This document shows positions 33,438 to 44,818 of a stretch of 64,000 nucleotides of DNA, piece by piece. Where the stretch lies: contig MJGA01000028.1 in NCBI GenBank assembly GCA_001910725.1, forward strand, positions 186,001-250,000, in the 5' to 3' direction. The DNA comes from Phanerodontia chrysosporium (Eukaryota > Basidiomycota > Agaricomycetes > Polyporales > Phanerochaetaceae). The stretch's first letter is position 1. Each line of letters opens with the position of its first letter. The notes beneath the pieces were generated by a model, which was given only the letters and a program-made list of their open reading frames with translations, was not told the origin of the DNA and did no database searches. Position numbers and translations under genes: made by a program.

Positions 33438-35044
33438 TCACGGAGGGCGGCGAGCGCGGCGGCCTGGTCGTCAGAAGAGCTGCCAGAAGACGAGGAGGCT
33501 GAAGACGAGGAGTCCTGCGACGAGGTATCCGAAGACGAGGCGCGGACGGCGGCGGTAACGGGGGCGGTTCTCGGCTTGCCCTCGAGGCGGGCGCGACAGA
33601 CGCGGGACCAATGACCTTTCTTGCCGCAGTGGTTGCAGACCGAGTCGCGGTGAACGGCGTCCGTGGACTTGTGGGACTTCGAGCCGCAGACCTTACAGCG
33701 ATCCTTCATGACGGTGTCAAACTGGCGCTTGAGGTCCGTGCCGGTGAGACCCTTAAACAGCTCGTCGATGTTCGAGGTGTCGATGTCCATCGCATTCGGA
33801 TCGCGGAAGGCGCGCGACGACACGCTAGCCGGAGTCAAGAATGTCTTGCCCTGCTGTGCCAAGAGGTCCTGCGAAAGCTTGTCCTTCGACCGGTCGACAG
33901 CGAAGTCAGCGTTCTTGAGCTCGTCATACGTCTCGGAACCCTTGCCGGCGTTGTGGTCGACCATGTACGAGATCCACTCGAGGTAGTCCTTGTTGAGCTT
34001 TGTTTGTAGCCGGGCTGCCAGGTCTTTGGAGGTGAGCTTCGTGCGACCGGCAAGGGATTGAAACTCCGCGAAGAACTCCGCGAACCAACGGTTGCCCTGC
34101 GTGCATGCCTGCAGCTTGCTGAGAGCCTCGGCTTTCTCGTCCACGGGCTCGAACCGGTTTTTGAACGCTTCCCAAAACGTGGCACGAGAGCCGTCGAATA
34201 TCTGAGCGCCGTCCGCCGCTTGCTCGATGTACTGCCGTGCCCATTCGGCTGCTTCATCCTGCATGAAGGAGAGAGCGCTGATGATCCACTTCTGACTGTC
34301 TACCAGGATCTTGCCAGTGTTTGCGTCCCGCTGGAGATTACCGTTGATGTCGCGCTTGCCGAATTTCTCCGGCTGTCCGTCGGCATAGATGCGATAGGCG
34401 GCGCGGAAGAGACGGGCCGTGTCCGAACCCTTCCCTTTGAACGGCATGGGCTTCTCGACGAAGGGGAGCTCCTTGTTGGCGTTGACCGTTGTGTTGACCG
34501 TTGTCCGATTGGCGCCAATAGTCTGGGCCAGAGTGTTAACCGTATTAGTGAGCTGCGTCATAACCTGGGCCATTTGCAGGAGAGCAGCAGAAATGGGGTC
34601 GGGGGGAGTCGGGCCAGAAGGCGCTCCACCGGGAGTGCTCGACATATTGGGGGGACGGGGAGTGTTGGCTCCTGATTGAGCGCGGGAGAGGTTAAACGGC
34701 GAGGGAGCGGGTTCGTGGTCGGAGAGAACGGAGCCGAGCGATGTCTCGGGAGACGAGTGGTGGCTGCTGTCCGGAGGGCTGTGATCGGGAGTGTTCGGGG
34801 TAGTGGCGGAGGCGCGGGCGAATTCTAGCCTCTGCGCGAAGCGAGGGAGCTCGAATTGGATTTCCCGAGTGCTCGGTGGAAGCTGCGGGGCTGGCGGGGC
34901 GCTTTCTCGATATGGGCAGGGCTGTCTGCTGCAGAAGACGTCTTCCCAACCTTCACTTCTGTCGAGAAGATGGCTATCGCGGACTTCACGAGTCTCGGGA
35001 TTTCGCGCAAAGAAATGTGGATTGCACGAGCAGTCGTAATCCAA
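33395..35044 (-). CDS. Gag of Ty3/gypsy element, right copy
   Basis: Identical in translation to the left gag (549 codons), with the same CCHC knuckle, the same slip site (33401-33407) and the same missing upstream ATG. It is the only gag next to a near-full-length pol. Confidence 0.85.
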   Translation of the reverse strand: MDYDCSCNPHFFARNPETREVRDSHLLDRSEGWEDVFCSRQPCPYRESAPPAPQLPPSTREIQFELPRFAQRLEFARASATTPNTPDHSPPDSSHHSSPETSLGSVLSDHEPAPSPFNLSRAQSGANTPRPPNMSSTPGGAPSGPTPPDPISAALLQMAQVMTQLTNTVNTLAQTIGANRTTVNTTVNANKELPFVEKPMPFKGKGSDTARLFRAAYRIYADGQPEKFGKRDINGNLQRDANTGKILVDSQKWIISALSFMQDEAAEWARQYIEQAADGAQIFDGSRATFWEAFKNRFEPVDEKAEALSKLQACTQGNRWFAEFFAEFQSLAGRTKLTSKDLAARLQTKLNKDYLEWISYMVDHNAGKGSETYDELKNADFAVDRSKDKLSQDLLAQQGKTFLTPASVSSRAFRDPNAMDIDTSNIDELFKGLTGTDLKRQFDTVMKDRCKVCGSKSHKSTDAVHRDSVCNHCGKKGHWSRVCRARLEGKPRTAPVTAAVRASSSDTSSQDSSSSASSSSGSSSDDQAAALAALRDQVALIQKQLGGFA

Positions 35045-35181
35045 AGCGACACAAGATGTATTATTTAATCAAAGTATCCGGCCCGGTACACTATATTTAA
35101 CTCTCCCACGATGCGGCGGAAGTTGCGCCTTAAACCGATGAACGAAATATCACCAATTTGAGCTAGTCCAAGCTCGTATTG

Positions 35182-35754
35182 ATGTCACTCCTTAAACGTA
35201 GTGGTGGGGGCGAGGTGACTGAGTTCGGCGCGAATTTGACGGAGTCGCTCGAGTAGCTGGCAGACGCCGTGCGCATGGTCGCTGTTGACGAGGTGGAAGA
35301 GGTCGACTTCCTCGACGGCCTTGAGACGCTTGATGGTCGTATCGAGCTTAGGCGTGAAAATGCTGATGAGGTCGGTAGGGGAGCACTTAGGGATGTCGAT
35401 GCCGATGGGCTTGCGGATGATGGACTCGTACGTCGGGGCGGCGCTGAGGCGCTCTGCCAAACTGAGCTTCGAGGAGGAGGCGGCTACGGCGGCCTGGGCT
35501 TCTTGCGCCTCTCGCTGGCGCTGCTCGCGGATATGGTTGCCTACGCGTTGTTCGGCCTCACGAGCCTCGCGGACGGCAGTCCAGTTGATGGAGGGGACAG
35601 AGGGCGGAGGTTGGGGGAGCGTGGACACGTACTTGACGACCGCCTTGACTTTGCGGTCCGTCCACTTGACGGGGTTGCCGGCCTCGCGACGACGTTGGAG
35701 GCGGTCGAAAATGCGCTGGGGGATGTGGTCCTTGAGCCGGACGTCTTTTGGCAC
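35182..35754 (-). CDS. retroelement leader ORF, right copy
   Basis: Mirror copy of the 189-codon leader ORF. The start codon would again be made by removing 35755-35814. Confidence 0.5.
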
Positions 35755-35907
35755 TGCAAAGCAAGGACCTCAGCAACGTGTACGGAGTGAGCAGGCTGCT
35801 TGACTACGACGTACTTGCTTTAATCAGTGGGGATAAACTTTTTAAACGGTATTTGTGGGGGAGGGTAGGGGAAAAATACTTAGGGCACCCAAAAGATCTC
35901 GACCTAA

Positions 35908-36601
35908 TGTCGCAGAGCAGGGGCTCAACGCTGCACGAGGGAGGCCGAATGGGGAGGCCGACAACAAGGCGCAGCGGAGCGGGTCACGCAGCGACGAACA
36001 AACTTACGCAGCTGTCCGTATTGACCAAGTTGCATTAGTGAGCTATTCTACTTTACAAATGAGGGCTTACCTGTCCGTATTGACCAAGAGGTCGAGATGA
36101 CGGACAGGAGCGAGGAGTGCTACTCTTATATACTACAGGAGTTCAGGGCAGGCTGTACGATTACCTAAGCTGATGGGCAGTGCTCAGCATAGCCAGCGAG
36201 GCTGCGACGCGGACTGCGCGGCGAGGCTGTGCGGGGGCTATGTCACGAGGCTGTGTCAGCTGGCAGTGTCTCGAGGCTGCGTCGGGCCGAGGCTGTGTCA
36301 TCAGGCTGATCAGCTCGGCGTGTCTCGGCGAGGGGAGTCATCAGGGATGACAGTGCCTCCTCGGCGATCCGGGGAACCGGTTGCAAGGCAGACCGGTGAT
36401 CCGGGCAGTGTCTGAGCGCGCAGTGGGATGTGCTGGCGTCTAGGGGTGATGCGCCATCAGGGCGCTGGCGCTGAATGGCCAGGCGCTGAGTGTGGGCGGC
36501 TAGGACTCCAGACGGCGCGAGGACTGCTCGCCCGTTGGATTAATCGAGGAAAATAGCCACAAATCGGCGAAAAATAGGGCTGCGCCGTCACATCTGTGAC
36601 A
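35908..36601 (-). mobile_element. 5' LTR of right Ty3/gypsy element
   Basis: Mirror of 23320-24013 with two base differences seen (36305, 36370). TATA and primer-binding site are conserved. Confidence 0.9.
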
Positions 36602-36689
36602 GGTGCAAGGGTTGCTCACCCGTTGGATTAATCGAGGAAAATAGTCAAACATCGGTGAAACATAGCGCTATGCTGTCACATCCGTGACA
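36602..36689 (-). mobile_element. truncated older LTR, right arm
   Basis: Mirror of 23232-23319. Confidence 0.8.
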
Positions 36690-37090
36690 GGCAGTATTTG
36701 AGGTCCTGCCACGCTGGCACGGACACAGCACCTTCCGTGCTTACTCTGCCTCACCGTTCAGAACTATTCTTGCAATCTGAAGGTGTTGCACAAGGGTATA
36801 TAGCTATATCATACAAATTCCATACTAATATATTCAGTTTTTGGTTCAAACCTGTTCAGCAAGCATCCAGTTCAGGTTCAGGTTCGGGTTCTGGTCTCAT
36901 ACACAGGTTCAGGTTTAGGTTCAGGTTCAGCCTTTAAGTTCAATGAAGAGAACTAAACCAAACTCTGACAACACTAATTTCCATGACCACGAGTGCGTTA
37001 ATTCGTCATGTTGCCAAAACTCGCTTGCATGCGGGCAGCGAGGCCCGTCGTTCTGGCCCTTCGCACGCGAGGAAGTGCGTGTCGAGCACG

Positions 37091-38101
37091 GTGAATGCCA
37101 GAGTTTGAGGAAGTTGTGGATTTACAAGGAGTTGTCCTGGATATTACGAGCTACGAACTTCAGTGGTTGCTATGGACTTTCTTCACCACATGCTCTCATC
37201 ATCTTGCAAACCTTTACTCCTTTTGTACCTGAGAAATCCCCACATTGGTAGTATGATATGTTTTTGTATATCCCTGCCCATCTCTGCAAACTTCAGACTT
37301 AGTAGTATATAACCTCCCACTCTAGCACTTGTATCTTCAGTTTGGATATCAACTTAGGTTCCCCTGTACCTTCTCGACACTTGTCAAGGTGCGTGGCAGA
37401 GATGGGCCCGAGGACGGAGAACGGAATTGGAGAGCGGATCGGAGAAGAGTGGAGGTCGGAGGTCGGATGGCAGTCGGCTTCAGCCTTAAAGGGCTGCGCC
37501 CTCAGCGGTCTGCGTTGCCTGGATTTCAGAGTCGGAGATACGGAGAAGTGGCAGGGTTCGGGCCCACACAGAGATTGCGAGAAGGGATTAAGCAGAGTCG
37601 AGAAGGTACAAGGGGGACCTAAATCGATATCTGAACTGAGGATACAAGTGCTAGCGCAGGAGCTTATATACTACTGAGTCTGGAGTTTGTGGAGCTGATC
37701 GGAGATGTACAAAACATATTATACTTCCAATCTGGGATTTGTCTCAGAAACAAAGGGGTAAAGGTTTGCGAGATGATGAAGGCATGTGGTGAAGAAAGCC
37801 CATAGCAACCACCGGAGTCGCAACTCCGAATGTCTGTGTTACTCCGTAGCTTCCCTCAAACTCCAGCGTTCTCCATGAGCAGAGTTGGCTCAGAGATTCA
37901 GCGCTATGACAACACTATGCTTAATCACTTCTTGCAATTCCTGTGTGGGCCCGAACCCCGCCATTTCTCTGTATCTCTGACTCCAAATCCAGGTAATACA
38001 GACCGCCAAGGTGCAGTCCTTTAAGACTGAAGTCAACTGCCATTTGACCTCCGACCCCCATCTCCATTCTCCAAACTGATCTCTGACACGCACCTTGACA
38101 A
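37091..38101. repeat. LTR-like fold-back (right arm copy)
   Basis: Mirror copy of the fold-back at 21820-22830, in the right arm. Confidence 0.6.
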
Positions 38102-38368
38102 AATTACTGCTAGGTATAAGAGGCATTTTGGGATACAAATACAGCAATATTTTGTGAACACTGAAGCTAGGTGGGTACATACTACACTGACACAACATAC
38201 ATATATACAGACCATAAAACAGACTTTGAGATATAAGTACAACATGACACTGCAGACTTTGGACCTGAATCATATATACTGTGAAGCTGCCATAACACAC
38301 TGGGACACAATATATGAGACCTGGAAATACAAGTTCAATGCAATCCAACAGTGTCAGAGACACACCAT

Positions 38369-39205
38369 CTACAGCACACTCCGCAAGGCGTACTCAACAC
38401 CACTGGCAACCAAGGCAAGCACAAGGAATAAAGCGAATGTGACATGCTGGATGTAGTCCTCAGGTAGTTCTGCATCGGTCAAGTGCTCTGCTATGGGTGC
38501 CAATGACAGAATGGCGCTGTATGCAGTGACTGGACTTGTGTTCTGCAGCTCTGAGGTTGTCTGCATATACTCATTGATAGCAGTCTGTGCAGTGCTAGCT
38601 AGGGGCTGGGTCTTATCGTCATTGTCAGCCTTGCACTTGGCTATGCTGCCTTCACCATTGTTAGCCTCAACCTCGCTATTGGCTTTGCTTTCGCCTTTGC
38701 CCACATCTTCAAACATGCTAGCATAGACTGGAGTGTTTTGACATATAGACTCTGCATCAGTGATTAGCTTAAGTTTGTGGAATATGTTCAAGTACTTACC
38801 AGTGTGGGTGGTAGAGTTCTTTTGTGTGCATTCAAGGGTAGAGTCACAGTTAATAACCAGTGCATCCAGCAAAGGCAAGTCTTTATTAGCCTGAACACCA
38901 GCTTCAAGAGCTGCCTCCTCAATGGAGAGCTCATCCTCCTGGTCAGGTGTATTCTCAATTGGAGTCTCAATGTTGCTGTCAGATAGGCTAAAAGCATTTG
39001 ACTGCTTCAAATCCACCTCTGCACTATGCTGAGAGAATTCAAAGGTTTGCACTGACTTAGAGGTTGCTGTGCCCCAATCTTGCTCCAGGGACTCCAATAG
39101 CAAATCTTCATCCCAAATATCATCTCCAAATGTGTACATATCTCCACGAGCTTGCATACTCTCAAATGCATGCATATACTGCACTGTATATGCACTGCGT
39201 TGGAT
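38369..39205 (-). pseudogene. 3' end of HET copy 2 in right arm
   Basis: Last 278 codons of HET copy 2, from the Ile codon of AIQRSAY through the C-terminal membrane helix and stop, identical in translation. The HET core is absent. The frame stays open upstream through the LTR end to an ATG at 39334, giving a chimeric 321-codon ORF (38369-39334). Confidence 0.9.
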
Positions 39206-39265
39206 AATCAAGGAAAATAGCCAAAAATCGGCGAAAAATAGGGCTGCGCCGTCACATCTGTGACA
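39206..39265 (-). mobile_element. LTR 5' end (about 60 bp) at outer junction of right arm
   Basis: Reads ...GAAAAATAGGGCTGCGCC then GTCACATCTGTGACA, the reverse complement of the LTR start. GTAAG follows. The arm joins it where both share GGAT. Confidence 0.85.
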
Positions 39266-39409
39266 GTAAGGATGGGATGACACCTGAGGTAAGATCAAAC
39301 TACAAACTGTTTTGTAGCAGAACCTTGAACACACAGCAAAAAGGAAAAGCCTGTATGCTTGACCACTTTGCTGGAAACACCAAACAACATAAACACCATC
39401 ACAGATACT

Positions 39410-39720
39410 CTACTTGGGATCTAACCAAACTTAGAGCATCAAATACCAACACTTTACCAGGGATTTAATCAGACTAGAGCGCAACTCCAAACAACAACAA
39501 GAACAACAACTACACTCTACCTGGGATTTAACCAAGCTTAGAGCGTAACACCAAACAACAACAACAACTACACTCTACCTGGAATTTAACCAAGCTTAGA
39601 GCACAACACCGAACAACGTAAAACAACAGCACAGGTATTCGACACTGGGCAATGTGTAGGCAGACTAGAATACCAGACACCACACTCTATTAGGGATTTA
39701 ACCAAGCTTAGAGTGCTGAC
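39410..39720 (+). repeat. minisatellite, about five units
   Basis: Units start near 39410, 39453, 39517, 39575 and 39687. Each carries a form of GGGATTTAACCAAGCTTAGAGC broken by spacers rich in AACAACAAC. Unit length is about 43-112 bp. It lies in AT-rich DNA outside the palindrome. Confidence 0.75.
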
Positions 39721-40156
39721 ACTGTAAACCATTTTGAACGTAAACACAAAACACGTGAAGGTGATCACAGTACTAAAAAAAAGCTAGTAACGTGGGCCTT
39801 CTATTTCCTGGCACATTCAGGGGGGTTTATATACCTTTCCTGAGATATGAAATTAGTGTATGGCTAAGCTATTCTAGAGTATTCTATGCTACTCTATTAA
39901 ATTCCATCATATTCTGGTGCTTTCCATCTCCCTGGCTCCCAGCAGAGTATTGCTTTCCAAGCTTTTCCAGAACTTTCCACCACATTCTACTCACTTCTTT
40001 TATCTTCCAGGGCATGCCTGAAGTACAATGCTTGGTGAGCATTTGTTGTGGTATTTGTTATACAGGGCCTGGGCTGTTGGCCTATCCCAGTATGTCCCTG
40101 TCTTCTCACGCTTGTCTTTGAGCTCTGAATTAGACTCTATTCATCCATATCTTGTA
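39721..40156. other. AT-rich spacer, no gene
   Basis: A TATATA motif near 39829 is the only promoter-like feature. Open frames are short. Confidence 0.4.
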
Positions 40157-40865
40157 TCAAACGAGTTTGATGCATGATACCGTGCTCTTGCTCTCCTGCG
40201 GATTGTGTGCTGTGTCTGCCGCCGCGAAGATGAAGAGCCACGCCAACTGCCAGATGCCGCCGAGGATGAGCGGCATCTGGCGGCCGAACCACTCCATGAC
40301 GTATATGCCGCTGAACGTGCACCTGAAGTTGACCATGCCGAGGATGATCTGCGTGACGAACGAGTCGCTGATGCCGACGGACTGGAAGATCGTTGTGCCG
40401 TACTGTAGAAGAGCTGTCAGCACAAAGTTGTGATAGTCAACCGCAGGCAGTACTCACGTAGAAAAAGTAGTTGGCACCGGTGAGCTGCTGGAACATCTGC
40501 AGCGCCATCATGAGGAGGGTACGATAGAGCTGGTTGCGTTCGAGCTTGAAGCAGTCGATGAAACCGGTGTGGACGGACACCTCGTACTCAATCGCGCTCC
40601 GCATGTCCTCGAGCTCGCAGTGGATCTTCTTGTTGTGTTTGGCCTCATCGAGCGGGATGTCACAGGAGCGCGCGAGGGAGTGGCGTGCGTCGTCATAGCG
40701 GCCCTTAGACACAAGCCAGCAGGGCGACTCGGGCATGGTGAGGATGCCGAGGCTGAGGATGAGGGGCCAGAGGATACCGATGCCGATGACGGTGCGCCAC
40801 GAGCCCGAGTTCGGGATGTACCGTGCACCGATGGAGATGCAGTACGCAACGAGGATGCCAATGGT
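40157..40865 (-). pseudogene. MFS hexose transporter fragment
   Basis: Exon 40458-40865 encodes a helix (TIGILVAYCISIGARY), then WRTVIGIGILWPLILSLGI. The MFS sugar-porter motif PESPxWL follows with Cys in place of the usual Arg, then the loop with a DDARHSLA segment and QQLTGANYFFY. A 55-bp intron (40403-40457) follows. The second exon continues YGTTIFQSVGI and WFGRQMPLILGG (normally D-x-x-GRR), then stops matching near 40200. The N-terminal helices and the last five or so helices are missing, so this is a fragment without transport function. It lies on the minus strand beside the AT-rich minisatellite region. Confidence 0.8.
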
Positions 40866-40871
40866 CTGCCA

Positions 40872-43800
40872 TCAAATGCCACGAGGCTCTGCTTACTGCC
40901 GGCTTGCACATCCAAAGAGTCCCACAGACTGTTACTGAGCCGGCAAGCGCAAGCGTGCAGTAGTGAACGCCATACTGGCAGTGCCAAGCGGTCTATGCTG
41001 GGTCCGACAGTGGTCTCCTTTGCGCCATTTCGAAGGCCCTCGCGTGGTCAACATCGCCCTGCCTGCATCGCTTTATGCACACGTCCTGCCCCAGACTGCC
41101 TGCGAACACCCTCCACGCTTCAGAATGTTTTCCACAGCCATCTGAAGATAGTGTCGTCCCCCTCGCTGTGTCGCGCCATGACAGTTATTCGAAGCCATCT
41201 TTGTGTGCATCTCAGGCTTGACGTGATTGGACGCGGTGCGAAAACATCTCTGGCCATGCCGAGCGAGCGTGAGGACTAGTCTCAGCGCAAGGCCCATCAC
41301 AATGCATCAGCACACGCGTACAGCATAGCCGGTGGTGGTCAAGCAGATACGACGGCTGTCGGCATGCGCAGCACGAAGCAGGTCTATGTCCATGGACAGC
41401 GACAACGACGAGACAATTCATGAGCACGAGATATCCAGAGGGGATCCTGAATAATACGAAGTGAGTGGTCGAGCACTAGTGTCAGAACGTGCGAGTGCAT
41501 CCTGCAATGTCTACATGATGGGGTACACTTGTATGGACATGTGGTCCAGTACAATGAGGGCCGTGGAGTACAGTCGCTGTCGTCCGTGTTCCCGTGCCTG
41601 GCTCAAGAACCCTCGAACAGGTTTCAAGCCCTATGCACCACCTGAATTTTCAAGTTGTGAGCATGATACAGCGACACAATGTTGCATATAATCACCTCTT
41701 TCGAGCCGTTCACGTGCATGGAGAGCGCGTTTGCCATCTCAGGCGCGACGTCCGCCATGGACGGCCAGCGCTGCACAATACCGCTTACCCGCCGAGTATG
41801 TTGAAAGGTAGCTTCGGGCCAAAGGGATCTTCCTGCCAGGACAGTGCACGGGCCGCGTCAGAGCGGGTTGCTCCATGAGCCGCCTGGAGTGGCACCAGCA
41901 TTTGCAATAACAGCTCGAGCTTCAGAAGACGAGGAAGGGAGCTGAAGGGGCAGAGAATGTTCTTGGTTTTATGCGCCCCTCGCAGGCCGCCCCATCTTGC
42001 CACAGCATGGCGGATGGTAGGCATGAGCTACGCGTGAGAAACCACTCTGCGGTCAGGACGCGAGAGGAGAGAGGTGTTGAGTCGACCACGGCTGTGGTCA
42101 TGCTGCAGCCTGGCGGTCTTGTCCGTGCCGTCCGAGGGCTGATTGTAGAGTGCAAATCCTACATTCGAAGGTGGTCGTGGACTGGGTGAGGGCAAGGAAG
42201 GGTTGCAACCAGAATTGTCGAGCATGAGTGCGTATACACTGTGCAGCAGGGGGTGCAGAAGGGTTCGTTGGTTTCTGCAGGCGAGGATCTCAGGCTGGCT
42301 TGCATCGTGTACGACGTACGTTTCGGCCAGCGCAACTACCGTGCCTCTGCTGAGATCCCCTGAGCAGAGCCTGTGACACGAGTAGAGTGAAGTGGGCGCA
42401 AATAGATCTGCGCATTATCCCATTGGTATTCGCGTCAATGCATTTCTGCTGGTAGACGAGCCCCGGGGGAGCGACGAGCATCTTTCCGTCACGGGCAAGG
42501 AGATTGTCGTTGTGGTACTCGCGGAAAGAGCACCGGCGTCGCGTTACTTGCTGCAGAGGCATGTGTCGCCATCTCCAGGGGTGCACAGGCTGCTCGACGC
42601 CCTCGAGGACCGCATGCTTGGCATGGGTGTCAGTGCATTCACAACGCAGCGGCGCCGAGGAATTTAAGATGACGGTGCAAACGAGAGCGGGGACATCGAA
42701 CCTGAAGAACAGCGGTGCAATGAGTTTTAGAGAGTACGATGGAGCAGCAGGCACACCTGGGCCCTGGATCGAGGAGCCGGCGTGGAGAGGGACGTCTACA
42801 TTTGAGTTGTAGAGATGGAACGGCTAGCTCTTCTGCATGCAGCGAACAGGTTCGAGTGATGGCGGGCGCACCTCTGGGCTTTCCTCACCAGCCCTGCCTT
42901 CGTGCTCAGCTACTCCACTCTTCCACATACTGCTTCGCCTGCGAGACTTCATATGCTGCTGTGTTCTTCGGAGAGTGTTGACAGTCCGCGCAGCCTCAAA
43001 GTCAAGACTTGTCCTGCAACCCACGGTCGAACCAAGTCCGTTAGATCATCTGGAGGCACGACGCGGGACGTCACCTACCGGTGGCTAGCAGATGTGCGAA
43101 GCTGAGGCGTTCACTCTTCGTGAGCTAAGATAATGCATTGTAGACCTACTTGCCACAAGGCTTGCACGGCAGTTATGTGAGCACAAGCAAGCAGAGCGAA
43201 CTCGAAAGGGAGGACTGACCCAACATTGTCACTCCACGTGCTGCGCTTCCACGCCGCTACCGCCCGCCCGCCCATGCCCCGCATCTCATGCTCGTCTCCG
43301 TCTCCTGCTAGCCGTCTGCCACCAGTTATCAAGCGGGGGGCAGCGGAGGGCATCCAGCTGGCCAGCCGCGACACGCAGGCTCCTGTTCTTGTCGTCTGGA
43401 TGCTGCACCGCGCTTTGCTGGGCAGCGATCTAACCCCAATCTTGAAGTTGATCCCGGTCAGGTCGCTTTGAGAGGGACGAAGCGGGGCATGGAGGCGAGC
43501 GGCCGGAGCAAGTTCGAGTGGGAGCGTGGAATGCGTGGCTGGCGGGCGACGAAGGGCACGGTGGTGATACCGATCTCAACCTAGTATGTCGTCCCCTTCC
43601 AATGAGCAGAGGTCCGATGGAGGCCAGCACTGCAGATGATGGAACAAGAGCACGTCGCGGAACGAGGGCGACATCGCAAGCGCGCGAACCACGCTCTGCC
43701 ATCAGCGCCACGAGGCCGGCTTGCTCGCTGAGACGCGCAGGTCGCCATGCTCACAAGCGAGCCCGCTCGCAGCCCTGCGGTATGCTCAATCTCAGATATT

Positions 43801-44818
43801 CACGGCCGACCGCGGTGCACTTACATCGAGCATCAATGCGCGAAAGTCCAAAGGTATGTCCTAAACGATAGACTCGGACTGGACGGTTCAGCACCACTGT
43901 CAGGGCAGGTGGAAGGCAGCCATGTCATTAAATGCGTATGGACATGCACTACAGGACGACAAACGGCTTGCAACGCAGTCATTGTCGCCCGCATCCCTGT
44001 ACAGAGCTCCGATATTCATGAAAGAACTCTGTACGCCACCTAGAACGAGGAACGATGAGCTCGACAAAACGAACACATGCCGCATATACTCACCTAGCGA
44101 GACGTGCGCCGCGCTTGCAGCGCACAACGAGTTGAGAGTGCAGTCACTATTCCAGGCCTCGTGTCCACCAAAGACAGCCAAGGCTGCGCGATAGTTCTTG
44201 CCGCTGAGCACGAGGAGCGGCAGTCTGGGCGTGGCAAGTGGCCCAAATCCTTTCGATCGTGTCCAGCGTCGACATCCTGCAGCGTCTACCTTGCCTGCGT
44301 CGCTCCGGCGCGCTCGCACCATCCTGCCCATGCCAGCCCCCGTTCATCCCACGCTGCGACTCGGCACTGTCGCCACCACCAACACACCAGCATGCTTTCT
44401 GCCCCTTCATACTCCTGCGGGATTCTCAGGGAACGCTGTCCGACAGTCTTCAGAGTAACAGGGAGCAGCGCAAGCCGTGTACACAGCAAATAAACTGACC
44501 CTGCATAGAGGACATCGGATTTGGGGCCAGTACCGCTAGCCATATCGGTGCAAGCCAAGCAGGGACCTGTGCCCTCGCCTTGCAAAGATGCTTCTCACAG
44601 CTGCCGCCGTGAGCGCACACCCCCTTCGTTTGGTATCGACACCTCCGTATCGACATGGGCACGGACATACAGCTGTCGAACTGTTCGTGTCGCCCCCGGT
44701 GCTCTGCACGACTGTCGTGCCCTGTGTCAGAGGCAAGGCCACGCCGCCATTTTCCCGCCGTCCTCCAGTGCAAACTCCGTAGCATGCGAGGCTGTCCCCG
44801 CCTGCTCCTGTCTCGCAA
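40872..44818. other. 3.9 kb without a convincing gene
   Basis: A good GTGAGT...TTCTAG intron-like stretch exists on the minus strand near 44040-44096, with LVLSGKNYRAAL upstream. That faintly recalls fungal seven-helix proteins, but no further helices could be assembled. No repeats of note were seen. Confidence 0.35.

Larger units (their letters stand above)
30626..39205 (-). repeat. right arm of 8.58-kb inverted duplication
   Basis: Reverse complement of 20716-29295. Its outer end (39205) abuts the terminal 60 bp of an LTR. Its inner end continues into the rest of the same element's integrase, so this arm retains the ancestral sequence at the inner side while the left arm retains it at the outer side. 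Confidence 0.95.

Noticed and set aside
43900..44331. Seven-helix membrane protein gene on the minus strand
   Set aside because: One intron-like stretch and one short resemblance (VLSGKNYRAAL) only. I could not assemble further helices.
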